Below the pieces are notes generated by a model that saw only the letters and a list, made by a program, of their open reading frames with translations, did no database searches and had not been told where the DNA came from. A DNA stretch of 9,887 bases from the NCBI GenBank assembly GCA_910587355.1, contig CAJUKF010000066.1:1-9887 (forward strand), read 5' to 3'. Position 1 is the stretch's first letter, and the number at the start of each line of letters is the position of its first letter. Origin of the DNA: an uncultured Muribaculaceae bacterium (lineage in GTDB: Bacteria; Bacteroidota; Bacteroidia; Bacteroidales; Muribaculaceae). A program made the position numbers and the translations under genes. This document shows positions 1 to 6,730 of the stretch, piece by piece.

Positions 1-33
1 ACACTCTTTCCCTACACGACGCTCTTCCGATCT
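1..33 (+). other. Illumina TruSeq read-1 adapter (artefact)
   Basis: The first 33 bases, from ACACTCTTTCCC to GCTCTTCCGATCT, match the standard Illumina TruSeq read-1 adapter/primer exactly as I know it. This is library-construction sequence left at the contig end, not genome. Genuine sequence starts at base 34. The minus-strand reading frame of the neighbouring gene runs into the adapter without a stop, so any residues predicted there are false. Confidence 0.98.
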
Positions 34-691
34 CAAGCAGATTTTTAAGGTCTTCAAATGTACGGTGAGGCTTCGAAGGGTCGTCACAGATAAACTTGCT
101 GTAACTGATATCGAAAGTCGTTCCGTAACTGTGAGCGCTCTCCGGACTGGCGTTACGGTTCACGCGCCTGAGTTTTCCAACCGTCATTTCCGTGCGCAGT
201 ATACTTGTCACTTTGAGCCGGTAAGCGCCTCCGCCACGTGCAGCGAGCGAGTCGGCGAAGCGTTGTCCGATTTCTTCAAGGAGAGCTTTGGCGTGCGGAC
301 GGAGATAAGGGTAAGAATGTGTCAGACTGTCGATATACAGAGTTTTGCCCGACACCACTTCCTCCATATTTTTGCTCTGCTCCCAAAGCGACTTCATATC
401 GTGAATCGGACGGGCACCGTTAGCCGAGGCATATTCGAGATGACGCGCATTACTGTCGTTGAATACACGGCCGAGCGTACCGCCGATACCATGTATGCGC
501 AGCCGCACACAGTTGTCGTCGGGAGCAGCGCCCGGTGTCAAGGCATAACGATTCAGCGTATCTGCCGGATTAAGAATAGCGGCAAGCGACGAATTTATGC
601 CGTGAGCAGTCGCCGTACTCTCCGTACGGCGGCATGACAATGAAAGGCTTACAATCACTGCCATACATATATATATCAGTAGTCTGTGCAT
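34..691 (-). CDS. Probable DUF5715-family, M15-peptidase-like lipoprotein, 3'-truncated
   Basis: A minus-strand frame starts at the ATG whose first base is 691 and stays open for 219 codons until the adapter. The C-terminus is therefore missing. Residues 4-19 are hydrophobic and end in SLSLSC, giving a plausible lipoprotein signal with Cys20 as the lipidated residue; the lipobox is loose. The mature part holds HSYPYLRPHAK at about 124-134 and, at 185-194, SAHSYGTTFD. The latter fits the SxHxxG...D metal-binding pattern of M15 D,D-carboxypeptidase-like folds (S185, H187, G190, D194). From memory this architecture resembles Bacteroidetes DUF5715 proteins. A cell-wall peptidase role is inference, because the second half of any active site is not in the window. 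ATG codon 10 is an alternative start but would shorten the signal sequence. The gene diverges from manA. The plus-strand frame across this region is its antisense shadow. Confidence 0.75.
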
Positions 692-711
692 TGATTTCGA
701 TTTTCAAATTG

Positions 712-719
712 CGAAGATA
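712..719 (-). promoter_or_regulatory. Probable -7 element for the minus-strand lipoprotein gene
   Basis: Read on the minus strand this is TATCTTCG, one base from the Bacteroidetes -7 consensus TAnnTTTG. It lies about 20 bases before the ATG at 691, which gives a short leader. No TTTG -33 box is visible at the usual distance. Support comes from the same 15-base TTCGTATCTTCGCAA box occurring in the divergent manA promoter. Confidence 0.5.
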
Positions 720-851
720 CGAATTTTTTACGACATTAGTCGCCCTATGGGCAGTCGGCAATTCCACACAAGAATAAATTGAGTTCCATCTGCGGAAGAG
801 AAATTCAAAGCCGCTGTACTTTTTTAATATTTTTTTAATAGAACGGGCGAG

Positions 852-869
852 TACGAAATATTTTTCGTA
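852..869 (+). repeat. Inverted repeat TACGAAA-N4-TTTCGTA, possible operator
   Basis: Perfect 7-bp arms (852-858 and 863-869) around a 4-base centre. The right arm shares two bases with the -7 element of manA at 868-875. A dyad in this position is well placed to bind a repressor or activator. No particular regulator can be named, and the region is AT-rich, so chance is possible. Confidence 0.4.
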
Positions 870-875
870 TCTTCG
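868..875 (+). promoter_or_regulatory. Probable manA -7 promoter element
   Basis: TATCTTCG lies 30 bases before the manA ATG. It differs from TAnnTTTG by one base and sits inside the 15-base box TTCGTATCTTCGCAA, which is repeated on the opposite strand at 705-719. There is no clear TTTG about 20 bp upstream, so the promoter may be weak or activator-dependent. Runs of A and T at 820-840 could act as an UP-like region. Confidence 0.55.
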
Positions 876-905
876 CAACGTGAATCTTACCCTATCGTTA
901 ATCAA

Positions 906-1877
906 ATGAAAAACATTCTCACATTCACCCCGGTCTACGTCCATTTAATCTGGGGCGGTGACCGTATCGCACGTTTCAAAGGTATTGAATCGCAAGGCCC
1001 CGACGTTGGCGAGAGCTGGGAACTGTCGCCCATGCCCGGCCACGAGTCAGTAGTCGACTGTGGAGAGTTCAAAGGCCTCAATCTCAACCAACTCATCGAC
1101 AAATACGGCAACGACATAATGGGTAAACGCCTCTACGAACGTTACGAAGGCAAATTCCCCCTGCTGATTAAATTCATCGACTCAAAGCGCGACCTCTCGA
1201 TTCAGGTCCACCCCGATGACGAGCTGGCCGCTGTCACCGAACACAAACGCGGCAAGACAGAGATGTGGTATTCTATCGACCCCGACGAAGGCGCTTATCT
1301 CTATGCAGGTTTCAAGGGTCAGGAATCACCCGAATCACTGAAAGCAAAAATCGAAGATTCGACAATCGTTGAATCTCTCGCAAAATATTATACCAAACCC
1401 GGCGACGTATTCTTTCTACCGGCAGGATGCGTTCATGCTATAGGCCAGGGCAATTTCGTAGCCGAAATTCAGGAAGCCTCCGATGTCACCTACCGTATCT
1501 TCGATTATAACCGCGTAGGTGCCGACGGCAAGCCCCGTGAACTCCATGTGGCAAAGGCCATGGTCGCCACCAAGTACGACAACTCCGACCTCGCCAAGCC
1601 TATAAACGTGACGGCCGCCCCCGACACCGAGGCTCCCATGGTCCACTGTCCATTCTTCAACACCGACCTCATCAATGTTGACCCTGAAATGAATCTTGAC
1701 CTTAAGGCACGCGATTCATTCTCGGTATTCATCACTGTGTCTGGCGAATTAACTTTCACCGCCGAAGACAACGAGCCCCTCACCGTTGGCCGCGGAACAA
1801 CAATACTTGTGCCAGCTTCTGTCGACAAACTCAAAGTGACAGGCAATGGCGAAATGATATCGGTATACGTGCCGTGA
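906..1877 (+). CDS. manA: Mannose-6-phosphate isomerase, class I (short form)
   Basis: A 323-residue cytoplasmic, zinc-dependent cupin enzyme that interconverts mannose-6-phosphate and fructose-6-phosphate. It feeds mannose into glycolysis, or supplies mannose-6-phosphate for GDP-sugars. The N-terminus (YVHLIWGGDRIARF, then GESWELSPMPGHES) is typical of class I PMI. Metal ligands are visible: Q100 and H102 in QVHPDDE, E119 in KTEMWY, and H177 in PAGCVHAIG. The active-site segment TYRIFDYNR lies at 195-203. Length matches the short bacterial form (about 315 residues in Bacillus), lacking the insert of the E. coli type. The start is the only ATG close behind the promoter box. A ROK sugar kinase begins 38 bp after its stop, and the pair ends at one terminator, so both are probably cotranscribed. 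Confidence 0.95.
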   Translation: MKNILTFTPVYVHLIWGGDRIARFKGIESQGPDVGESWELSPMPGHESVVDCGEFKGLNLNQLIDKYGNDIMGKRLYERYEGKFPLLIKFIDSKRDLSIQVHPDDELAAVTEHKRGKTEMWYSIDPDEGAYLYAGFKGQESPESLKAKIEDSTIVESLAKYYTKPGDVFFLPAGCVHAIGQGNFVAEIQEASDVTYRIFDYNRVGADGKPRELHVAKAMVATKYDNSDLAKPINVTAAPDTEAPMVHCPFFNTDLINVDPEMNLDLKARDSFSVFITVSGELTFTAEDNEPLTVGRGTTILVPASVDKLKVTGNGEMISVYVP

Positions 1878-1915
1878 AACACCAAAGACTAATTTATCTA
1901 AAACCTGACAAACAT

Positions 1916-3025
1916 ATGTACAGAAACGACAACCGCGTGGTTGTGACGCTCGATGCCGGAGGCACCAATCTGGTGTTCAGTGCAATGCGCGGCTATGAAT
2001 TCATAGTCGACCCAATCACGTATCCCACACACGCCGAAGACCTCGACACTTGCCTCAATACAATGCTCAAGGGCTTCCGCGAAGTAATCGAAAAGCTCGA
2101 CGAAGCCCCCGTAGCTGTCAGCTTCGCATTCCCCGGTCCTGCTGACTATCGCCGCGGCATCATCGGCGGTTATCTGCCCAACTTCCCCTCGTTCCGCGAC
2201 GGCGTAGCCCTCGGCCCGTTCCTCAGCCGTGAACTCAAACTGCCCGTATTCATCAACAACGACGGTGACCTCTTCGCTCTCGGCGAAGCCAAAGGCGGCA
2301 TTCTGCCTGAAATCAACCGTCGCGTCAAAGAACTCGGCGGCTCGCAGACCTACACCAATCTTCTCGGCTATACCTTCGGCACCGGTCTCGGTATCGGAGA
2401 AGTCATCAACGGTCAGCTAAACCTCGGCAACAACTGCTGCATAGAGACATTCTGCCTTCCCAGTAAAACGCTTCCCGGCATAATCGCCGAAGACGGTGCG
2501 GCTATCCGCTCTATCAAGCGCGTATATGCTTCTCTCTCGGGCGTAAACGACCCCTCGCTCCAGCCCTATGACATCTATCTGATTGCCGACGGCCAGAAAG
2601 AAGGCGATGCAGAAGCTGCAAAGAAAGCGTTCGAGAGCTTCGGCCGCGAAGCCGGCAACGCCATGGCTACAGCCGTGACACTCACCGACTCGCTCATAGT
2701 TGTAGGCGGCGGCCTCACCGGCGCATGCAAGTATATCATGCCCGCCCTCCTCGATGAAATGCGCTCTACACTCAAGACCCTCGACGGCAACGACGTATCG
2801 CGCGTACAGATGCGGGTGTTCAACCTTGACGATGAACTCGAATTTGCAAAATTCGTTGTAGGCGATTCCCGTCCGCTCAAGGTTTACGGCAGCGACGATG
2901 TCGTGAACTACAACCCCATGAAGCGCACCGGTATCGCCATTTCGAAACTCGGCGCATCAAAAGCAATCTCTATCGGCGCTTACTCATACGCACTGGGCGC
3001 TATCGACAGCGCAAACGAGGCATAA
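1916..3025 (+). CDS. ROK-family sugar kinase-like protein
   Basis: A 369-residue member of the ROK (repressor/ORF/kinase) group of ASKHA kinases. The N-terminal phosphate-binding loop LDAGGTN is at 12-18. The catalytic-loop segment INNDGDLFALGEA has D116 as the likely general base. GTGLGIG at 155-161 and VGGGLTG further on are the remaining nucleotide-binding signatures. No helix-turn-helix precedes the kinase fold, so it is an enzyme rather than a regulator. The usual ROK zinc motif CxCGxxGCxE is not intact: only NNCCIETFC (C174, C175, C180) stands in that region. The substrate is probably a hexose. Position behind manA suggests mannose or fructose, but that is inference. I chose the ATG at 1916; a GTG at 1874 overlapping the manA stop would add 14 residues with no family support. 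A terminator follows 20 bp after the stop. Confidence 0.85.
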   Translation: MYRNDNRVVVTLDAGGTNLVFSAMRGYEFIVDPITYPTHAEDLDTCLNTMLKGFREVIEKLDEAPVAVSFAFPGPADYRRGIIGGYLPNFPSFRDGVALGPFLSRELKLPVFINNDGDLFALGEAKGGILPEINRRVKELGGSQTYTNLLGYTFGTGLGIGEVINGQLNLGNNCCIETFCLPSKTLPGIIAEDGAAIRSIKRVYASLSGVNDPSLQPYDIYLIADGQKEGDAEAAKKAFESFGREAGNAMATAVTLTDSLIVVGGGLTGACKYIMPALLDEMRSTLKTLDGNDVSRVQMRVFNLDDELEFAKFVVGDSRPLKVYGSDDVVNYNPMKRTGIAISKLGASKAISIGAYSYALGAIDSANEA

Positions 3026-3045
3026 ACATCTCATACAATCCATAC

Positions 3046-3087
3046 AAGGCTCCGCAGCGGCATACGCTTACGGAGCCTTTTTCTTTT
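3046..3087 (+). terminator. Rho-independent terminator of the manA-ROK unit
   Basis: Arms AAGGCTCCG (3046-3054) and CGGAGCCTT (3071-3079) form a perfect 9-bp stem. A second 4-bp stem AGCG/CGCT lies inside it, and the tail is T-rich (TTTTTCTTTT). It sits just behind the kinase stop and before the next promoter, so it separates the two transcription units. Confidence 0.9.
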
Positions 3088-3133
3088 CTGGCAATCCGTC
3101 CGTTTTCCTGTCTTCCGTCCGGCTAAAATATTT

Positions 3134-3165
3134 TTTGCACCGACAATAAAAAAAGCGTACCTTTG
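3134..3165 (+). promoter_or_regulatory. Bacteroidetes consensus promoter of the DUF3127 gene
   Basis: TTTG at 3134-3137 (-33 box) and TACCTTTG at 3158-3165 (-7 box, perfect TAnnTTTG) are separated by 20 bp, the preferred spacing for the primary sigma factor of this phylum. Transcription should begin near 3171, leaving a leader of about 30 bases before the ATG at 3203. No other promoter as good is seen before proS, so this one may also feed the long downstream gene run. Confidence 0.88.
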
Positions 3166-3202
3166 CCTTTATAAATAGAAACAAACAAGAAATTACACCA
3201 TA

Positions 3203-3580
3203 ATGGAAATAAAAGGAACCATCATCGCTGCACTGCCGGAAACATCGGGCATCTCGAAAGCCGGCAACCAGTGGAAAAAGAAAGAATACGTCCTCGAAAA
3301 TACCGACGGCCAGTTTCCCCGTAAAGTAGCTTTCACATGCTTCGGCGACAACGCCGACAAAATCAACCTTCAGGTAGGTCAGGTAGCCACTGTATACTTC
3401 GATATCGAATCGCGCGAATACAACGGACGCTGGTACACCGACCTCCGTGCATGGCGCGCCGACGTAGAAGTGCCCGGAACACAATCAGCACCCGCAGCCG
3501 CTCCGGCCGCACCTCTCGCAGGCACTGTTCCGCCCCCTCCGGCCATGCCTGCCGGCGGCGACGAGGAGTTTCCATTCTGA
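3203..3580 (+). CDS. DUF3127-family SSB-like OB-fold protein
   Basis: A 125-residue protein. Residues 1-88 look like a single OB-fold: MEIKGTIIAALPETSG, then GNQWKKKEYVLE with aromatic W24 and Y29, KVAFTCFGDNADKI, and YFDIESREYNGRWYTDLRAWRADV. This is the DUF3127 pattern of Bacteroidetes. A Pro/Ala-rich flexible tail (about 89-119) leads to the terminal hexapeptide DEEFPF. That strongly resembles the acidic C-terminal tip of bacterial single-strand DNA-binding proteins (DDDIPF in E. coli), which recruits repair and replication partners. I infer single-strand nucleic-acid binding with partner recruitment; neither can be shown from sequence alone. The gene has its own strong promoter and is followed by a structured 160-bp spacer before proS. 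No Shine-Dalgarno is visible before the ATG. Confidence 0.85.
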   Translation: MEIKGTIIAALPETSGISKAGNQWKKKEYVLENTDGQFPRKVAFTCFGDNADKINLQVGQVATVYFDIESREYNGRWYTDLRAWRADVEVPGTQSAPAAAPAAPLAGTVPPPPAMPAGGDEEFPF

Positions 3581-3590
3581 CAACTCTATT

Positions 3591-3689
3591 ACCGCCACGC
3601 GGCGGTTTATACGTCCCCTGCCGGGAGCAGACGCCTGCTTCCGGCTTCGGTGAATATATACGGGTAGGCGCAGCAATCAGCCCGATTGC
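3591..3689 (+). promoter_or_regulatory. Three consecutive hairpins between the DUF3127 gene and proS
   Basis: Hairpin 1: ACCGCC (3591-3596), loop ACGC, GGCGGT (3601-3606), 6 bp perfect. Hairpin 2: GCCGGGAGCAG (3620-3630), loop ACGC, CTGCTTCCGGC (3635-3645), 11 bp with one G-U pair. Hairpin 3: GCAATC (3673-3678), loop AGCCC, GATTGC (3684-3689), 6 bp perfect. Hairpins 1 and 2 share the same tetraloop. None has a real T-run behind it, so they are poor intrinsic terminators. They could be an attenuator, a processing or stability element, or a leader for proS. The function is unknown. Confidence 0.55.
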
Positions 3690-3726
3690 CACAACAGCTT
3701 TCCTTCTTACAGTTATAAAAATCTAA

Positions 3727-3740
3727 TATTCAGCTGAATA
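3727..3740. repeat. 14-bp perfect palindrome abutting the proS start codon
   Basis: TATTCAGCTGAATA is fully self-complementary and ends on the base before the proS ATG. It occupies the ribosome-binding area, and no Shine-Dalgarno is visible. It could be an operator or an RNA fold that masks the start. About one such palindrome per 10-20 kb is expected by chance, so the claim rests on position only. Confidence 0.4.
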
Positions 3741-5222
3741 ATGGCTATAGAACTTAAGAATCTCACAAAACGCTCAGAGAATTACTCCCAGTGGTACAAC
3801 GAGCTCGTCGTAAAGGCTGACCTCGCAGAGCAGAGCGCAGTACGCGGCTGCATGGTAATCAAGCCCTACGGCTACGCTATCTGGGAAAAAATACAGCAGA
3901 CACTCGACCGCCTGTTCAAGGAAACAGGCGTGCAGAACGCTTACTTCCCTCTTTTAATTCCAAAATCATATCTCTGCCGCGAGGCCGAGCACGTAGAAGG
4001 CTTCGCAAAAGAGTGCGCCGTCGTCACACACTACCGTCTCAAGAACGACCCCGACGGCAAAGGTGTGATTGTCGACCCCGAAGCACGTCTGGAAGAAGAG
4101 CTGATTGTACGTCCAACTTCCGAAACCATCATATGGGGTACTTACAAGAACTGGATTCACAGCTGGCGCGACTTGCCGCTCCTCGTAAACCAGTGGGCCA
4201 ACGTGATGCGCTGGGAGATGCGCACACGTATCTTCCTCCGCACAGCCGAATTCCTGTGGCAGGAAGGTCACTGCGCTCATGCGACAGCCGAAGAATCACA
4301 GGACCGCACCGTGCAGATGATTAAGCTATACGCCGAATTCGCCGAAAAATATATGGCAATGCCTGTCACGATGGGTGTCAAGACCCCTAACGAGCGTTTT
4401 GCCGGCGCACTCAACACCTACACTATTGAAGCCATGATGCAGGATGGCAAGGCTCTTCAGGCCGGTACATCGCATAACCTCGGACAGAACTTCGCCAAGG
4501 CGTTCGACGTGACATTCACCAACAAAGACAACCAGCCGGAATACGTATGGGCCAACTCCTGGGGCGTATCTACCCGTCTCATGGGCGCTCTCATCATGAC
4601 CCACTCCGATGACAACGGCCTTGTACTCCCGCCCCATCTGGCACCTATACAGGTAGTCATTGTTCCCGTATATAAAAACTCCGAACAGCTCGCACAAATC
4701 ACCGAAAGCGTGATGCCGATTGTGAGCCGCTTCAAGGAACTCGGCATATCGGTGAAATACGATGACGCTGAGAACAAGCGCCCCGGCTTCAAATTCGCCG
4801 ACTACGAACTCAAGGGCGTCCCCGTACGCCTCGTAATCGGTGCCCGCGACCTCGAGAAAGGTGTTGTGGAAGTAATGCGCCGCGACACCCTTGAGAAACA
4901 CGAAGCGCCCCTGGCCGGCATCGCAGACTATGTCAATACCCTCCTTGAAGAAATCCAGCAGAACATATACGACAAAGCGGCAAAGCTCCGTGCCGAGCGC
5001 ACATACATATGCGACAGCTACGACGACTTCAAGGCCCGTATCGATGACGGAGGATTCTTTCTCTGCCACTGGGACGGCACCACCGAGACCGAAGAACGCA
5101 TCAAAGCCGAAACCAAGGCAACAATACGCTGCATTCCTCTCGACGGCGACGACACACCCGGTGTCTGCATGGTGACAGGCAGACCTTCGAAACGCCGTGT
5201 AATCATCGCCCGTAACTATTGA
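3741..5222 (+). CDS. proS: Prolyl-tRNA synthetase, archaeal/eukaryote-type (type 3)
   Basis: A 493-residue cytoplasmic class II aminoacyl-tRNA synthetase that charges tRNA-Pro with proline. RPTSET (124-129) is the proline-site signature. Motif 2 is RWEMRTRIFLRTAEFLWQEGH (157-177). Motif 3 is GVSTRLMGALIMTHSDDNG with R279. An anticodon-binding domain follows from about 300 (LAPIQVVIVPVYKNSEQ; GARDLEKG). The C-terminal domain has four cysteines (C424, C442, C464, C476), a plausible zinc site, and the chain ends in tyrosine, as is usual for the short eukaryote-like ProRS. The INS editing domain of the E. coli-type enzyme is absent, as expected for this class. Its stop overlaps the next start by one base (TGATG), indicating translational coupling. 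A 308-codon open frame on the opposite strand is a shadow. Confidence 0.97.
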   Translation: MAIELKNLTKRSENYSQWYNELVVKADLAEQSAVRGCMVIKPYGYAIWEKIQQTLDRLFKETGVQNAYFPLLIPKSYLCREAEHVEGFAKECAVVTHYRLKNDPDGKGVIVDPEARLEEELIVRPTSETIIWGTYKNWIHSWRDLPLLVNQWANVMRWEMRTRIFLRTAEFLWQEGHCAHATAEESQDRTVQMIKLYAEFAEKYMAMPVTMGVKTPNERFAGALNTYTIEAMMQDGKALQAGTSHNLGQNFAKAFDVTFTNKDNQPEYVWANSWGVSTRLMGALIMTHSDDNGLVLPPHLAPIQVVIVPVYKNSEQLAQITESVMPIVSRFKELGISVKYDDAENKRPGFKFADYELKGVPVRLVIGARDLEKGVVEVMRRDTLEKHEAPLAGIADYVNTLLEEIQQNIYDKAAKLRAERTYICDSYDDFKARIDDGGFFLCHWDGTTETEERIKAETKATIRCIPLDGDDTPGVCMVTGRPSKRRVIIARNY

Positions 5223-6220
5223 TGCCCCACCCCACAGACACATACGATACAACCGGAACTGTCATAGACCGCACGCGGCCAGTGATAGCTCTGGTTGTTC
5301 CGTGCTACAACGAGCAGGAGGTGCTGCCTTCGACGGCATTGACTTTGGGCAGTCTGCTCGACACCATGCTCGGAAAAGAGATGATTTCGGCCGACAGCTT
5401 CGTGATGTTCGTCAACGACGGAAGCCGCGACAACACATGGCAAATCATCACTGAGCTCCACAGCCGCGACAACCGGTTCAAAGGGCTCAGCCTCGCCCAT
5501 AACCGCGGCCAGCAGGCTGCGATGCTTGCAGGACTGATGACCGTACGCGAAATATCTGACGCGGCCATCACCATAGATGCCGACATGCAGGATTCTCCCG
5601 ATGCCGTAATAGAGATGGTAGAAAAATTCCGTCAAGGCGCCGACATCGTTTATGGCGTGCGTGCATCACGCTCCACCGATTCGTGGTTCAAGCGCTCGTC
5701 GGCGCGCGCGTTCTACTCCCTGCAACAGCGTCTGGGTCTTGAAACTATCTACGACCACTCGGAATTCCGTCTCATGGACCGCAAGTCGCTCGACATACTG
5801 GCAGAATACGGCGAGAGCAACTTATATCTCCGCGGCATAATGCCCAACATAGGCCTAAAGAGCGATATTGTCACCTACGACCGTGCTCCGCGTACAGCCG
5901 GGGTAACCAAATACACTTTGGGCAAGTTGCTCGCAGTGTCAATCGACGGCATCACATCCTTCACCGCCCAACCCATGCGGCTCATATTCTCCGTAGGCTC
6001 ATTCCTGCTTTTCGCAGATATAATCGTGGCAATATGGGTGCTTGTCTCGCACTTTCAGGGGCGCGCCATATCAGGCTGGTCTTCGCTGATGCTCTCGGTA
6101 TGGTTCCTCGGCAGCCTCGTACTTATAGCTCTCGGCATAATAGGCGAATATATAGGCAAAATTTATGTAGAGGTAAAACACCGCCCGCGTTACAACATCT
6201 CCGAAAAACTCATCGACTGA
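5222..6220 (+). CDS. GT2 glycosyltransferase, polyisoprenyl-phosphate sugar transferase (GtrB/DPM-like)
   Basis: A 332-residue membrane-bound family 2 glycosyltransferase. The GT-A domain (about 20-240) shows VVPCYNE (25-31), the nucleotide-binding VNDGSRDNT (64-72), and IDADMQDSP with DxD at D119/D121 and the typical second acidic residue D124. Two C-terminal membrane helices (about 254-279 and 287-311) are followed by a basic tail, EVKHRPRYNI. This is the layout of bacterial GtrB/ArnC/dolichol-phosphate-mannose-synthase-like enzymes. These move a sugar from a nucleotide sugar to undecaprenyl phosphate for later transfer to lipid A, teichoic or O-antigen glycans. The donor sugar cannot be told. 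The ATG at 5222 overlaps the proS stop by one base; a TTG three bases earlier is less likely. No flippase gene lies nearby in the window. Confidence 0.88.
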   Translation: MPHPTDTYDTTGTVIDRTRPVIALVVPCYNEQEVLPSTALTLGSLLDTMLGKEMISADSFVMFVNDGSRDNTWQIITELHSRDNRFKGLSLAHNRGQQAAMLAGLMTVREISDAAITIDADMQDSPDAVIEMVEKFRQGADIVYGVRASRSTDSWFKRSSARAFYSLQQRLGLETIYDHSEFRLMDRKSLDILAEYGESNLYLRGIMPNIGLKSDIVTYDRAPRTAGVTKYTLGKLLAVSIDGITSFTAQPMRLIFSVGSFLLFADIIVAIWVLVSHFQGRAISGWSSLMLSVWFLGSLVLIALGIIGEYIGKIYVEVKHRPRYNISEKLID

Positions 6221-6242
6221 CATATATTCGACCTCTCCGCAT

Positions 6243-6710
6243 ATGAACCAATCTGTATCACTCGAAATATTCAGACCCGATGTCTCATCAGAAATTCAGC
6301 TTCCGTATGCCGACCAGGGCATACAGGCCGGCTTCCCCTCGCCTGCACAGGACTACATAAGCGAGTACATCGACCTGAACCGCGAGATTGTGCGCCATCC
6401 GGCATCTACATTCTATGGCAAGGTGAGCGGCGATTCGATGATAGATGAAGGCATCGACCCCGGCGACTTGCTCGTAATTGACCGCTCGCTCGAGCCTGCC
6501 GACGGCGACCTTGCGGTATGCTGTCTCGACGGGGAGTTTACCCTCAAACGCATACACCTCTGCCCCGATGTCGTATGGCTGATTCCTTCGAACGAAGCCT
6601 TCGACCCTATACTCGTCACTCCCGACCGACGCTTCGAAATCTGGGGTGTGGTAACCCATACAATCAAGAGCAACCGGCGTCCGCGTCCCGGCCGCACGCA
6701 CCGACACTGA
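6243..6710 (+). CDS. umuD: UmuD-like S24 peptidase, translesion polymerase subunit
   Basis: A 155-residue member of the LexA/UmuD S24 family without a DNA-binding domain. It has the self-cleavage site QAGFPSPAQDY (predicted cut between A29 and G30), the catalytic serine S65 in SGDSM and the catalytic lysine K102 in FTLKRI. The Ser-Lys spacing of 37 equals that of E. coli UmuD (S60, K97). After RecA-stimulated self-cleavage the shortened dimer should activate UmuC. It starts 22 bp after the glycosyltransferase stop and ends 20 bp before umuC. The extreme C-terminus is basic (KSNRRPRPGRTHRH), a few residues longer than in E. coli. I found no convincing SOS-type operator or consensus promoter in the short upstream gap, so the control of induction is unclear. 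Confidence 0.95.
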   Translation: MNQSVSLEIFRPDVSSEIQLPYADQGIQAGFPSPAQDYISEYIDLNREIVRHPASTFYGKVSGDSMIDEGIDPGDLLVIDRSLEPADGDLAVCCLDGEFTLKRIHLCPDVVWLIPSNEAFDPILVTPDRRFEIWGVVTHTIKSNRRPRPGRTHRH

Positions 6711-6730
6711 AAAAATCCATACGCATCGCC

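Noticed and set aside
65..637. 190-codon plus-strand open frame
   Set aside because: It lies antisense to the lipoprotein gene, which has a signal sequence, a coherent M15-like motif and a promoter. The plus-strand product looks random (many Arg/Thr/Val, no motif).
570..944. 124-codon minus-strand open frame across the divergent region
   Set aside because: It crosses both promoters and the manA start, has no recognisable motif, and is in a different frame from the real minus-strand gene.
1874..1915. GTG start overlapping the manA stop for the ROK kinase
   Set aside because: It adds 14 residues with no family match. The ATG at 1916 places the P-loop at the usual distance from the N-terminus.
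3591..3610. Intrinsic terminator behind the DUF3127 gene
   Set aside because: The ACCGCC/GGCGGT stem is only 6 bp and is followed by TTAT, not a T-run, so I list it as part of a structured spacer instead.
3581..3740. T-box or amino-acid riboswitch controlling proS
   Set aside because: There is no T-box consensus or specifier-loop arrangement, and T-boxes are not expected in this phylum.
4326..5252. 308-codon minus-strand open frame opposite proS
   Set aside because: It results from codon bias of proS on the other strand. The proS frame has every class II synthetase motif.
6180..6243. SOS/LexA box upstream of umuD
   Set aside because: I looked for a dyad or known SOS operator in the end of the glycosyltransferase gene and the 22-bp gap and saw none convincing.
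6518..6730. N-terminal extension of the umuC frame
   Set aside because: It overlaps umuD, which is clearly coding. The Y-family fold begins at the ATG at 6731, where catalytic residues then match E. coli numbering.
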